From Palsa-360 sp963710315 (GTDB taxonomy: Bacteria > Acidobacteriota > Terriglobia > Acidiferrales > UBA7541), in assembly GCA_963710315.1 (NCBI GenBank), contig CAVPZW010000007.1, positions 537,869 through 601,868 on the forward strand: 64,000 nt of DNA, written 5' to 3'. Below are positions 53,499-61,768 of the stretch, piece after piece; position 1 is the stretch's first letter, and every line of letters starts with the position of its first letter. The position numbers and the translations under genes are program-made. The notes beneath the pieces are model-generated. The model worked only from the letters and a program-made list of their open reading frames with translations, was not told the origin of the DNA and made no database searches.

Positions 53499-53550
53499 AA
53501 TTTATCATCTAGAGTCACTTAGACTCATCGAAACAACACTTTTCATAAAC

Positions 53551-53582
53551 CGGAGGGACCGAACGCAAGCTCGGTCCCTCCG
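53551..53582. terminator. 12-bp perfect hairpin
   Basis: The arms CGGAGGGACCGA and TCGGTCCCTCCG surround an 8-base loop. It is terminator-like, but there is no T-run on either side. Confidence 0.45.
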
Positions 53583-53811
53583 CCGATTCACCAGCTGCCG
53601 TAAATCTTATTCGGAATCATAAGAAAGTCTTCAATGTAACGCTGGAACGTAATTCTGATCGCTTGTTTGCTGATTTTTCTTGGTGCCTTTTTTATGGGGT
53701 ACCTCGACCAGCACCTGAAACACCCGCAGCATCAGCATCTGAACGCGGATTTGCCGGCAAGCAGGACGGAAGCCGAAGGCAATGGATCAAGCCAAAAAGG
53801 GAGGCACCGAG

Positions 53812-55362
53812 ATGAAAGACAATCGAATAATGCCAAGCCGCCGCAATTTTTTGAAACATGCCGCGACCGGAGCAGGACTGGCGGTGGCCTCCGCCGCTCT
53901 TCCCGCGCTGGCCGATCACCATCCGCACCCGAGTCCGAATAGCATCACTTATCTCGATCGAAGAATGTACATCCAAAACATGGAAATTCTTGCGCACATC
54001 GATCCGGGTGCACGGCGCGGCGGCAAAATGCAAATCATGGCCATTGGCAACCGGAGATATCTGATCCAGCAGGGCGACATCATTGACGTCAGTGATCTGC
54101 GCAAGCCAAGCATATACAACCGTAAATGTTTCGAAGGCGCACAGGTGCAGGCGGCTTATAACAAGGAATTAAAAAAGTGGATCTTGATGACAGGAGCCTC
54201 GGCGCCAATCACCGATTCCACTCCAGCAGCGCCCATGGGGAAATACGACGATCCACATCTGGCCGACAAATGGCGAAACTACAAGGGGCTTCGCGGTGTG
54301 CGGTTTTATGACATTACGGATCCTTCGAAAGTGGTCAAATTGTCCGAATTCAACACGGGCTCGACCGGTTCGGGCACGCATCGAAACTATTACGACGGCG
54401 GCAAGTACGCGTATCTCGACACGGCGCCTGACGACAGTTTCATTCACCAGCCTTCCTACTTCCGGCCGCTCGTTAACGGGAACATGATTATCGATTGTTC
54501 CGATCCATCGAATGCCAAGGAGGTTTCATTCTGGTGGGTTCCAGGTTCGCGCAAGGGCGAAGAGGCCGAGTATGAAAAGTGGATGTGGTCAAAACTGGTT
54601 CCTCCGAAAGTGGTGGGCGATCAGACGCCATTTGCCGGTTTGCACGGACCCGTGTACGTTCCAAAAAAACTGGAAGATGGCGGCAATCGCGGGTACGGAG
54701 CATTCGGGTGCAATGGGTTCATCATTCTGGATCTTTCAGACCCCACTCATCAGAAGGAAATCGGGCGGTTCGAGCCTCCGCCGCAGTACGCGGGAATGGG
54801 CATAGCGTTTCATACGATTTATTGCGGCGTTATGGATCGCGGATTTGTGATCACCAATGGAGAGACGACGAATTCCGACTGCAACCAGATTTTTCTGCCC
54901 AACTGGGTGGTGGACATTCGCGATGAACAGCATCCGGTACCTGTTGCACAATTTCCCCGGCCAGTGCCTCCGCGTGATGCGCCTTACTCTGATTTTTGCT
55001 TCAAGCGCGGACGTTTCGGGACGCACAATCCTCCTCACCTGAAGGCTCCGGGCAAGCCGCGCCAGGACTTCATGGCTCACGCGTATTTCATCGCAGGTTT
55101 GCGGTGCTACGACATCGGCAATCTCTACAAACCAGAAGAAGTTGCCTACTTCATTCCGCCGCAGGGCGGGGATTTGAGCGACTGGGGAAGCTGGAACCGC
55201 ACGGTGGATAACGTGCTTATCGAATGGGACCGCAATATTATTTACGCGGCTGCGGATACAGGCATTTACGCGCTGAGTTGCCCGAATCTCGGCAAGCCTG
55301 TCCTTGATCCGATGCCCGTGAAGGAATGGTCGCTGCCAAAGTTGAATGAAGGGGCGGTGTAA
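53812..55362 (+). CDS. Tat-exported LVIVD-repeat protein
   Basis: About 516 residues. The start at 53812 has GGAGG 7 bases upstream. The N-terminus MPSRRNFLKHAATGAGLAVA is a twin-arginine signal, usually used for folded or cofactor-bearing proteins. The mature part repeats short LVIVD-type motifs (IIDVSDLRKPSIY, GVRFYDITDPSKVVKL, FIILDLSDPTHQKEI, CYDIGNLYKPEEVAYF), indicating a beta-propeller. The leading ADHHPHPS could bind metal. Cysteines recur in each half (RKCFEGA, FGCNGF, SDCNQIF, DFCFKRG). No catalytic residues are recognised. It is convergent with the DUF2914 gene. Confidence 0.83.
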   Translation: MKDNRIMPSRRNFLKHAATGAGLAVASAALPALADHHPHPSPNSITYLDRRMYIQNMEILAHIDPGARRGGKMQIMAIGNRRYLIQQGDIIDVSDLRKPSIYNRKCFEGAQVQAAYNKELKKWILMTGASAPITDSTPAAPMGKYDDPHLADKWRNYKGLRGVRFYDITDPSKVVKLSEFNTGSTGSGTHRNYYDGGKYAYLDTAPDDSFIHQPSYFRPLVNGNMIIDCSDPSNAKEVSFWWVPGSRKGEEAEYEKWMWSKLVPPKVVGDQTPFAGLHGPVYVPKKLEDGGNRGYGAFGCNGFIILDLSDPTHQKEIGRFEPPPQYAGMGIAFHTIYCGVMDRGFVITNGETTNSDCNQIFLPNWVVDIRDEQHPVPVAQFPRPVPPRDAPYSDFCFKRGRFGTHNPPHLKAPGKPRQDFMAHAYFIAGLRCYDIGNLYKPEEVAYFIPPQGGDLSDWGSWNRTVDNVLIEWDRNIIYAAADTGIYALSCPNLGKPVLDPMPVKEWSLPKLNEGAV

Positions 55363-55517
55363 ATTTTCATTTCTGCGAAATGGAAAAATATATTTGTTGG
55401 GCGGCAATCGTCCGTCTTCTGCGCGGCTGCGCATGACACGATGATGCGGCGCACGCAGAGGACGCTGCGCCACGGCATCATTTATTCAGCGATGCAAGGG
55501 CGGCTTCTCCGTGGCGG

Positions 55518-56729
55518 CTAATTCTTAAGCTGAGTGACGAGCGGAGGGTCGGATGCCTGCAGGACTACGTTGAAGCGCAGGCGGCCGAGTAGGGCTCCTG
55601 AGGGCGTTTCGACGTTGACGCGCCAGGCGCCCTGCATGATGCCCGTTTTTACAGAGTAGGTGCGGTAGCCGCCGCCGCGTCCGCCGCGGACGGGTAGCTC
55701 GATGCGGCTCAGAGTGGTCCAGCCGCGCTTTGGTTCGTAGAATTGCCACTCATGGAGGATTTTTGTGTTGAGCGAAGTGGGCGAGAAAACCGCGCTGTAG
55801 GCGTAGATGGGCGCGCCGGGCGTGGCGTGAAATGTTTCCATGGGGCGAAAAAAACGGAACAGGCCGGGATCTTCGGTCTGCACGGCGTAATTCCCTTCCG
55901 CGTTTCTGGTGATGGCGTGATGCACGCTGGCGTCCTGCAGCGAGAGCGGAATGGGAGGAATGAGGTTCAGAAAGTAAAGGAAATTGATGGTCAGGAAAAT
56001 CGTGCCGATGCAGATGCGGATTGTTCGGCCTCGGATAACCAGGTCCTGCCCGGCCACGGATTGCAGAAGGCGCAGAAAAAGATAAAGCAATGCCAGGCTG
56101 AGCGCTCCGCTGAGCAGAAAAATGAACGGTCCGATTGAATGCAGCAGCACCGGCAGGATGTAAATCATGAAGCAGAACAGCGAGAGAAAAAAGAAACTGA
56201 GCTGGAAGGCAAGGCGCGCGTAATGCGCCTTCAGCCTTTCATTGGCCGCGAAGGCCGCGCCCAGGATCAGGAAAAAGGGCCAACTGGCCCGCAGGCTGCC
56301 GCTGCGGAAATAGAACACGAGGAATGTGCTGAGCAGCCCGCCAAAAAAAAATTGCAGCGTGTTGATGAACCAGAAATGCGCCTGTGACGGGTCCCTGGAA
56401 TCGGCATCGCGGCTTTCCGCGCGCTTGAGGTTTCCTGTGAGGTTGATGTTTTCCGTGCGGTTGATGTCTTCCGTGAGATTGAGATTTTTGGTGCGATTGA
56501 GGAGCAGGATGCACCCGGCAACCACCGCGAGGTGCGCGACAATCCAGAAATTTTCCCGGAATGTATCCACGCGCTTGAGCGTTACAGCGTCAAAAGCAAA
56601 TCCCCCAAGCAGAGAGATCGAGGAAATAGGTCTTTCCAGACGAGCGTAAGCCGCACTGAATTGGCCGCGCACAGACTCGCCAAACATTTTGAGAGGCATG
56701 GGCCAAGCGAGAATATCATGCCGCGCCAA
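55518..56729 (-). CDS. DUF2914-domain membrane protein
   Basis: About 403 residues with six to eight membrane helices in the first two-thirds and a C-terminal soluble beta domain (about 300-400). That domain contains HEWQFYEPKRGWTTLSRIEL, YRTYSVKTG and GAWRVNVETPSGALLGRLRF, matching DUF2914. An odd stretch at about 80-105 repeats NLNLTEDI, NRTENI and NLTGNL between helix 1 and the next helix, apparently from local DNA duplication (visible at about 56410-56500). The TTG at 56729 with upstream GAGG is weak; ATG at 56699 is the alternative. Function is unknown. Confidence 0.8.
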   Translation of the reverse strand: MARHDILAWPMPLKMFGESVRGQFSAAYARLERPISSISLLGGFAFDAVTLKRVDTFRENFWIVAHLAVVAGCILLLNRTKNLNLTEDINRTENINLTGNLKRAESRDADSRDPSQAHFWFINTLQFFFGGLLSTFLVFYFRSGSLRASWPFFLILGAAFAANERLKAHYARLAFQLSFFFLSLFCFMIYILPVLLHSIGPFIFLLSGALSLALLYLFLRLLQSVAGQDLVIRGRTIRICIGTIFLTINFLYFLNLIPPIPLSLQDASVHHAITRNAEGNYAVQTEDPGLFRFFRPMETFHATPGAPIYAYSAVFSPTSLNTKILHEWQFYEPKRGWTTLSRIELPVRGGRGGGYRTYSVKTGIMQGAWRVNVETPSGALLGRLRFNVVLQASDPPLVTQLKN

Positions 56730-56851
56730 TCCCCGTGTCCCTCGCGGTGAATGAGGTTATTACCCACCGCCACTCAACAGAGATCAAAACCCCGCCCGTC
56801 TGACTAAATTAAGTCACGACGAACGGACCTTCTAGAATTAAACATCGAACG

Positions 56852-57688
56852 TTACTGAACCGGTTCTGCAGATGGGGCGGCACGCCTTTTCGTCGCGCCA
56901 CTCTTGGGGTGCGTTCTGTTCCCGACTTTCTCCCGACATTTCCCTCGAGACTCCGAAGAATTGCACGGACAGCAGGGAATGCCCGGGGCGCTTGTTGGTC
57001 CTCCGGCAGCGGCAGTTACGGTGGAAGGTTGACGGCTCGCGAACTGCCCGCTGGGAATTGCGTTATGAGTAGTGAGAGAGAAGGCGATCACACCGATAAA
57101 AAGGAGAAGCGAGATTACAGCATTGCGCAAGCAAGAAAAGCTGACCGTAGTCCAGTTTGCTTTGATATCCGTACTTATGTCATTTAGCTTGACGTAATTC
57201 AGCTGCCTGGTTTTCAAGATGTCTGGTTGCAGCCCTTGGTCCTCTATGGTCGTTGTATTGTAGAACTCACCGACTTCTAGCGCTTTCACCGCGGAGATTG
57301 CCGCAGCAGCGAAATATCCCATGGGGAAAAGAAACAATACAGGTAAAATGTTATGCCCCCATAAAATATATGTGACTCCTTGGATCGCCATGAAGGAGAA
57401 TCCTGCAAAAACCAAGCTTGAGCATACAGTTAAAGCAAACAGATTCCCCCTAGCCTTTTCCTCCAGAGTCTTTCTTCTTATCTTTTCATCCTCTGCAAGA
57501 ACGCCAATGACGGAATCCTCTTTGGGAAGACCCGGATACTGGTCTTCATCGAGCCTGACGCTCAGTTCTTCCCAGCGACCCCGAAGAATTCGACTGGCCT
57601 TGATCGCCCGAGGCATCTCCGCGAATATGTATAGCTGAATCAGCTCCCAAGCTTTTCTAATCCACGAGGACATCGGCGATTGCCTCAT
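56852..57688 (-). CDS. Three-helix membrane protein in the ATP-grasp peptide operon
   Basis: About 278 residues (273 if the second Met at 57673 is used; GAGG lies 9 bases before it). An amphipathic charged N-terminus (about 1-80) is followed by hydrophobic segments LFALTVCSSLVFAGFSFMAI, ILPVLFLFPMGYFAAAAISA and CLRNAVISLLLFIGVIAFSL. The Cys/Pro/Ser-rich C-terminus (about 215-278) is low in complexity. The gene overlaps the ATP-grasp ligase by 32 bases, so it is translated with it. I recognise no family. By position it could help export, anchor or give immunity to the modified peptide, which is inference from operon structure only. Confidence 0.8.
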   Translation of the reverse strand: MRQSPMSSWIRKAWELIQLYIFAEMPRAIKASRILRGRWEELSVRLDEDQYPGLPKEDSVIGVLAEDEKIRRKTLEEKARGNLFALTVCSSLVFAGFSFMAIQGVTYILWGHNILPVLFLFPMGYFAAAAISAVKALEVGEFYNTTTIEDQGLQPDILKTRQLNYVKLNDISTDIKANWTTVSFSCLRNAVISLLLFIGVIAFSLTTHNAIPSGQFASRQPSTVTAAAGGPTSAPGIPCCPCNSSESRGKCREKVGNRTHPKSGATKRRAAPSAEPVQ

Positions 57689-58607
57689 CTATCTTCACGC
57701 CAGCACCATCAACGAGCCAGGCCCATTCTCCGGTCGGATTGATTTCAAAAAAGAAATATTCATCACCTCGTTTTGCTAGATCGATTGCTCCGAATATTAG
57801 TCCGAGCTTTCTGGTCAGCTCAATACATGACATTTCTACTCGCTCTGGCAGAGCTATAAGTCGATAGGACAAGCCCTCCTTTTTTGAGCGCCAATCACCT
57901 GGAATGCCAGCCCCATGGCTTTCGACACAGACGGCGAATAGAGTGCTCCCCACTACCGTAACTCTGAGGTCTATCTTGGGACTTATTGCTTCTTGCGCAA
58001 TGATGGGGCATCCACGGATTTCTTCGCCGGAAACTTGTTCCCAGGGAAGTATGTTGGTGAAGGCAAAGACTTCATTACCAGACTCGTAGGCGATGACCGT
58101 GTCTACACCCTTGATGGCAACATCACGATCACGGAACCGAGCTAGCCTTCTGGTGTCATTCGTGATGAGCGTTTCTGGGATTTGGAAACCAGCCGCCTGG
58201 GCAAGAGATAGCTGAAGAGGCTTTTGTTCCGCGAGGTAGGTAGCGCCTGGATGGTTAACCCATTTCGCATTCTGAAATATTACCAGGCCGCGGACCAAAG
58301 CCGCCCATTGAGAACGCGCGATCTGTTCCGAGGCCTTGGCCTCAGCCGGGAACCCATAGTCCCTGAGGTAGACAGCGCGGCGGAACCAAATGGAACGGAG
58401 AGTTTTCCCTTCTATGCGAAATGTAGTGTCCTTAATCGTGCAAAGGAACACACCACGTAACGGGTCCAAACACAACGCATATGAAGCAAGGTCCTCAGTA
58501 TTGAGGCGGAGGTACGGAACCCCTCGGGACATCAAGTGCGCCACGACGTAGTCGCAACTGAAGTCGCCCCGACTGCTGAGGATCAGTATTTCCGGCTTGA
58601 CTTCCAT
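57657..58607 (-). CDS. Graspetide-type ATP-grasp ligase (MvdD/SAV_5884-like)
   Basis: A 316-residue cytoplasmic enzyme. The N-terminal pre-ATP-grasp part (ILILSSRGDFSCDYVVAHL, about 7-25) and SIWFRRAVYLRDYG (about 73-86) match the RiPP maturase branch of ATP-grasp proteins, as does the C-terminal EYFFFEINPTGEWAWLVDG (about 282-300) followed by KIDEAIADVL. The metal-binding Glu and Asn in FEINP are intact. Such ligases join Asp/Glu side chains of a precursor peptide to Thr, Ser or Lys side chains, forming macrolactone or macrolactam rings. A 70-codon candidate substrate gene lies 9 bases upstream. The region is more AT-rich than most of the window, suggesting transfer. Confidence 0.9.
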   Translation of the reverse strand: MEVKPEILILSSRGDFSCDYVVAHLMSRGVPYLRLNTEDLASYALCLDPLRGVFLCTIKDTTFRIEGKTLRSIWFRRAVYLRDYGFPAEAKASEQIARSQWAALVRGLVIFQNAKWVNHPGATYLAEQKPLQLSLAQAAGFQIPETLITNDTRRLARFRDRDVAIKGVDTVIAYESGNEVFAFTNILPWEQVSGEEIRGCPIIAQEAISPKIDLRVTVVGSTLFAVCVESHGAGIPGDWRSKKEGLSYRLIALPERVEMSCIELTRKLGLIFGAIDLAKRGDEYFFFEINPTGEWAWLVDGAGVKIDEAIADVLVD

Positions 58608-58616
58608 ATGTGAAAT

Positions 58617-58829
58617 TTAGGTACCTTTGTTATCTTCCCCAGTTTCAACATCCGCTTTTTTTGTTTGCGGTCTTGGCCTGTTCGGATTGTTTACTAGGGG
58701 CGTGCCGTCCTCAGCGTCTAACCACAGGCCAAGAATCTCGTCGTAAGTGCCCATCGGAACAGCACCCTTGGTCTCGGAGACTGGAATCTTTACAGCGAGT
58801 CGGCTCAAGAAGTTAGTATCTGCATTCAT
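58617..58829 (-). CDS. Candidate graspetide precursor peptide (70 aa)
   Basis: A 70-residue peptide immediately upstream of the ATP-grasp ligase (9-base gap). The N-terminal part (MNADTNFLSRLAVKIPVSET) and middle stretch YDEILGLWLDAEDGTPLV (29-46) look like a leader; the latter recalls, from memory, the tyD-x-x-T/L...vD-dGtPlv pattern of the putative ATP-grasp-target RiPP family. After a Pro/Asn-rich hinge (NNPNRPRPQ) comes a tail TKKADVETGEDNKGT (56-70), rich in Thr, Lys, Asp and Glu, the residues that graspetide ligases cross-link. No ring pattern of a known graspetide group is obvious. The ribosome site is weak. Confidence 0.72.
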   Translation of the reverse strand: MNADTNFLSRLAVKIPVSETKGAVPMGTYDEILGLWLDAEDGTPLVNNPNRPRPQTKKADVETGEDNKGT

Positions 58830-58867
58830 ATAAGCACCAATTTCCGATTTGGACCTCTGTCTCGTGC

Positions 58868-58896
58868 ATTGTATACTCTTCTAACTATGTACTCAA
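58868..58896 (-). promoter_or_regulatory. Candidate sigma-70-type promoter of the ATP-grasp peptide operon
   Basis: On the minus strand, TTGAGT (58896-58891) is followed 17 bases later by TACAAT (58873-58868). The precursor start is about 40 bases downstream of the -10. Confidence 0.4.
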
Positions 58897-58995
58897 CGAA
58901 GAAATTGTCCCCGGTTTGGGCGGATGGCGAATCCTTTGAAATGGGGTGAACTTCCGGGTGGCGCCTCGGTCACCGACCAAAATGGAGCTGTGAGA

Positions 58996-59163
58996 GCGGG
59001 TGGCCCGGGCTTTGTGGTTGAATTCGGGGTGCCCGCCCTTGAAGTGCGTTAAGGACGGGGCGCCCCAAATTCAAAATCTAAACCCTGAGTGGACGTGCGG
59101 GAGTAGTATGAAAGCGTTGAGCGGAGCCAATTTTCTAAAACTTCAAATGCCGGGCCACCCGCC
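58996..59163. repeat. Nested pair of inverted repeats
   Basis: The outer arms GCGGGTGGCCCGGGCTTTG (58996-59014) and its near-complement (59144-59163) enclose inner arms TTGAATTCGGGGTGCCCGCC (from 59018) and complement (to 59074). No gene is seen between 58830 and 59285. It marks the boundary between the peptide operon and the proteobacterial-looking end. Confidence 0.75.
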
Positions 59164-59285
59164 ATTTAGATACGCATGATAGAATTAGGTAGTTATTTTA
59201 AGTATCGCTAAATTGACCCAGACCCGAATCGCCTGAATGGGCGTAATTCGTAACAATCCTGCGTCAGAAAGGCGATGGCAACTTC

Positions 59286-59645
59286 ATGCCTCCAACAAGT
59301 CAATTGATTCCGGTTTTGTCGCTTATTGTTGCCGCATTAGCAGTCTTCTTTGGCCCGTTCATTACCCTGTATATAGGACGAAAACAGATTGAGTTGTCGC
59401 GCCGAATTGCCAGTAAGCAGATAGTTGCCCCGATGCGCCAGGCATGGATAAATGACATTCGTGACAAGCTCGCTGAACTTTCCAGTACCGCACTTCACTT
59501 CCTAAATGCGGGATTCGAACAAAGGAAGGATGAAGAATATAAGCGTTTGCATCAGCTCGAAGAAGAAATCACGCTGCGTATTAATCCAAGTGAACCACAT
59601 GTCCAGTTCTTGGCCGATTTGTTCGTTGGTTATTTCAATAGGTAG
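59286..59645 (+). CDS. Small single-helix membrane protein, possibly truncated
   Basis: A 119-residue protein with one N-terminal membrane segment (LSLIVAALAVFFGPFITLYI, about 11-30). The cytoplasmic part begins GRKQIELSRRIASKQIVAPM and QAWINDIRDKLAELSS and then has a charged helical stretch (EQRKDEEYKRLHQLEEEI). The first half resembles a common proteobacterial hypothetical family that is usually longer (about 160-180 residues, from memory), so the end FVGYFNR may be a truncation. AAAGGCG precedes the ATG. There is no functional clue; it sits at the change in composition. Confidence 0.6.
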   Translation: MPPTSQLIPVLSLIVAALAVFFGPFITLYIGRKQIELSRRIASKQIVAPMRQAWINDIRDKLAELSSTALHFLNAGFEQRKDEEYKRLHQLEEEITLRINPSEPHVQFLADLFVGYFNR

Positions 59646-59933
59646 TTGTTTCAAGCCTGATCTTTTATCCCGCAGAGTGAAAATTTGGCGCACTATACAA
59701 GATAATCTAATAAATACAAGCGGGTAGAGCTAGAATTGGCAGGGGCGATGGCTTAGCTTGATGCGTATGGGTTTATAACCCCGTCCGCAACGTTTTGGCG
59801 TGGTGGCATGTTAGGCGTTGCGCAAAAAATTAAACGTCCGGGGCGGGTTAAAGTTTAACAACGCCCCGCCGAAGGGACATCAGTCGCTCAAGTTATTCAT
59901 CGGCGTTGAGGACTGATTCCCAAGCATCCCCAT
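59646..59933. other. Intergenic segment with hairpin
   Basis: No gene seen. A hairpin with outer arms CGGGGCG/CGCCCCG and inner arms GTTAAA/TTTAAC lies at 59839-59868. It could end transcription of the upstream small gene, but no T-run follows. Confidence 0.45.
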
Positions 59934-60990
59934 TCACCCGCATTTTACCCGGACCAGTTCATCCCAATCCGTGGTGTAGCGGCTGGAAACGTTCTCAATT
60001 TTAACCTGCCAGCGTTGATCAAGTCCGGTTGCTGCCAGGCTAATACCGTTTTTATGGAAACGCCGGTTAATCTGGTCGATAGTTTTCATTAATGCCGTGC
60101 TGTTGTCTTGTTGTGACTGTTCAGTCAAGGCAAATAAATCAATTTGTCCGGGGATAGATTCAGGGCGAATGTCGCTGAGCTGGACGCCGCATTGCTGATA
60201 ACGATAACCGGCTTTAAAGATTTGCTGTAGCAGGCGTTTGGCAATGCTGACAATTTGCCGGGTATCCTGGGTCGCCTGGGTCAGGGGCAAACTGGCGGCG
60301 CGTTGGTAATAAGGGTCCTGGTCGCTATGCGGATTGGTGCGGATGAAGACCGTAATCAACCCGGCCATCGAGCCCTGTCTTCTCAGTTTTTCGGCGGCCG
60401 GCTGCAAAATTCAGCCAGGGCTTCGGCTAATTCATTGATGTCAGTAAGCCTGCGTTTAAAACTGCGTGAGCACACGATTTGCTGTTTGGCCGGCGCTATT
60501 TCATCGACTGACAAGCAGCTAATCCCATTGAGTTCCATTACAGTTCTGGCGACGACGATATTAAACTGGGACTGTATCCGGTCTACGGGTTGCGAGGCCA
60601 AATCCCAAACCGTCATAACGCCCAATTGATTCAGCCTTTTTGTCAGGCGTGAGCCGATACCCCAAACTTCATTCCCGGCACAATGCGCATTAATTTTTCC
60701 CGGCGTTCAGGGCAAGTCAAATCCAGGACACCGCCGGTCCTGGGCCATTTTTTGGCGGCAAAGTTTGCCAGTTTCGCCAGGGTTTTGGTGGGGCCCATGC
60801 CGACGCACACCGTAATGCCGGTGTTTTGCAGAATGGTTTGCCTGATGCGCAGGGCATAGGCAATCGGGTCTTTATGACAGATGCCGGTTAAATCCAGAAA
60901 TGCTTCATCAATGGAATACACTTCAATGTTGGGCGAGAATTCTTCCAGCAATGACATCACTCGCGATGACATATCCGCATTTATGTGGAA
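59934..60990 (-). pseudogene. umuC: Broken umuC-like Y-family DNA polymerase gene
   Basis: Three consecutive minus-strand pieces together match the error-prone polymerase subunit UmuC from about residue 95 to the C-terminus: NADMSSRVMSLLEEFSP, EVYSIDEAFLDLTGI (catalytic Asp-Glu), GPTKTLAKLANFAAKKW, then WGIGSRLTKRLNQLG, CSRSFKRRLTD, and finally AGYRYQQCGVQLSDI and the tail SRYTTDWDELVRVK. The palm N-terminus is missing: similarity stops at an in-frame stop at 60991. Frame changes near 60660 and 60405 are consistent with a lost base each. It resembles gammaproteobacterial rather than acidobacterial versions, judging by eye. No umuD is seen. Confidence 0.85.
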
Positions 60991-61094
60991 TTAAAAAGCA
61001 AGCAATTTTTGATGACCGTCGGGCGCCACAATTAATGAAAAATGTCGCTGCTGTGTGTGGTAGTAGTAAAAATCCCATGTTGAATGGCAAGGTA

Positions 61095-61484
61095 CGGCCA
61101 CTATGTGTAGAACTGAACTATGTGTAGTACTCAGATGGTTGCAAGCTGCGAAGCGATATTTCATTGGTCTACAGGGAAGAGGAAGCTATTTACTTGACAT
61201 AGTTTTACTGGTGTCCTGAAGTGGAAATCCACACATTTAGGAGGATAGTAATGAATTATTCCCTCCGACATTTAGTCAATGGCCGACTTGGTGATAAAGG
61301 ACAAGGCACTGGGGAGGCTCTAGAAACTGAACAAAATAATAGGCCGCTATTACCGCACTGATGCAGTTCCTTTAGGCAATGAAACTATGTGTAGGTGCTA
61401 TCGGCTCAATGCCTTGTCGCACAAGGAGCGGGCCACAATGTGGCAATGCAACTATACACAGTTCAGTACTTCACATAGTGGCCG
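61095..61484. mobile_element. MITE-like element with 34-bp terminal inverted repeats
   Basis: The ends 61095-61128 and 61451-61484 are inverted copies with four mismatches (outer sequence CGGCCACTATGTG). The 390-base interior is AT-rich, contains a further ACTATGTGTAG motif at about 61384 and encodes no transposase. A target duplication was not found. It lies between the broken umuC and the FAD oxidoreductase gene. Confidence 0.65.
61251..61361 (+). CDS. Possible 36-residue protein inside the MITE-like element
   Basis: ATG at 61251 follows AGGAGG with 6 bases between, the best ribosome site in this region. The peptide starts MNYSLRHLVNGRLGDK and ends NNRPLLPH; it is basic with no hydrophobic segment. 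It may be a cargo gene or a chance frame. No family recognised. Confidence 0.35.
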   Translation: MNYSLRHLVNGRLGDKGQGTGEALETEQNNRPLLPH

Positions 61485-61507
61485 CTATGTTAAGCTTAAC
61501 ATAGCGG
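61482..61507. repeat. Perfect 26-base palindrome centred on AAGCTT
   Basis: The half-site CCGCTATGTTAAG is followed by its exact complement with no loop. It begins inside the right end of the MITE-like element. Confidence 0.85.
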
Positions 61508-61768
61508 TCAGGAAGAGACCGTCGTGAAATTCAAGTGAATGGCTGTTCAATCTTTAAAGCGGTCATTCAGATACCGCCATTCACAGAACAAGTGAGCATT
61601 GCACACAAATCATCCCTAGTTTTTATAGATGGGATAACATTCAAAACCTTATATTTATAGTAGCTTCAGGATACTCAGACGATAAAGTTCTACAGAACCA
61701 CCACATTTATATGTCTAATTGATTATTAGCCGGACAACAAAAAATTACTCTATTTATAACTTACAACA

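Larger units (their letters stand above)
52345..53811. other. Gene-poor 1.5-kb region
   Basis: Only the 34-codon frame at 53394 has a good ribosome site. Other frames (for example 52719-53015) lack support. A sequence at about 52565-52640 resembles one at about 55412-55490. A 12-bp perfect hairpin lies at 53551-53582. Confidence 0.5.

Noticed and set aside
53667..53942. Frame with a hydrophobic start (LIFLGAFFMGYL) before the LVIVD gene
   Set aside because: Most of it overlaps the LVIVD gene in another frame; only a short hydrophobic piece is unique and its start codon is poor.
59810..59816. GTTAGGC resembling the core site of an integron attC
   Set aside because: No matching inverse core (RYYYAAC) or paired L boxes were found in the preceding 150 bases, and no integrase is present.
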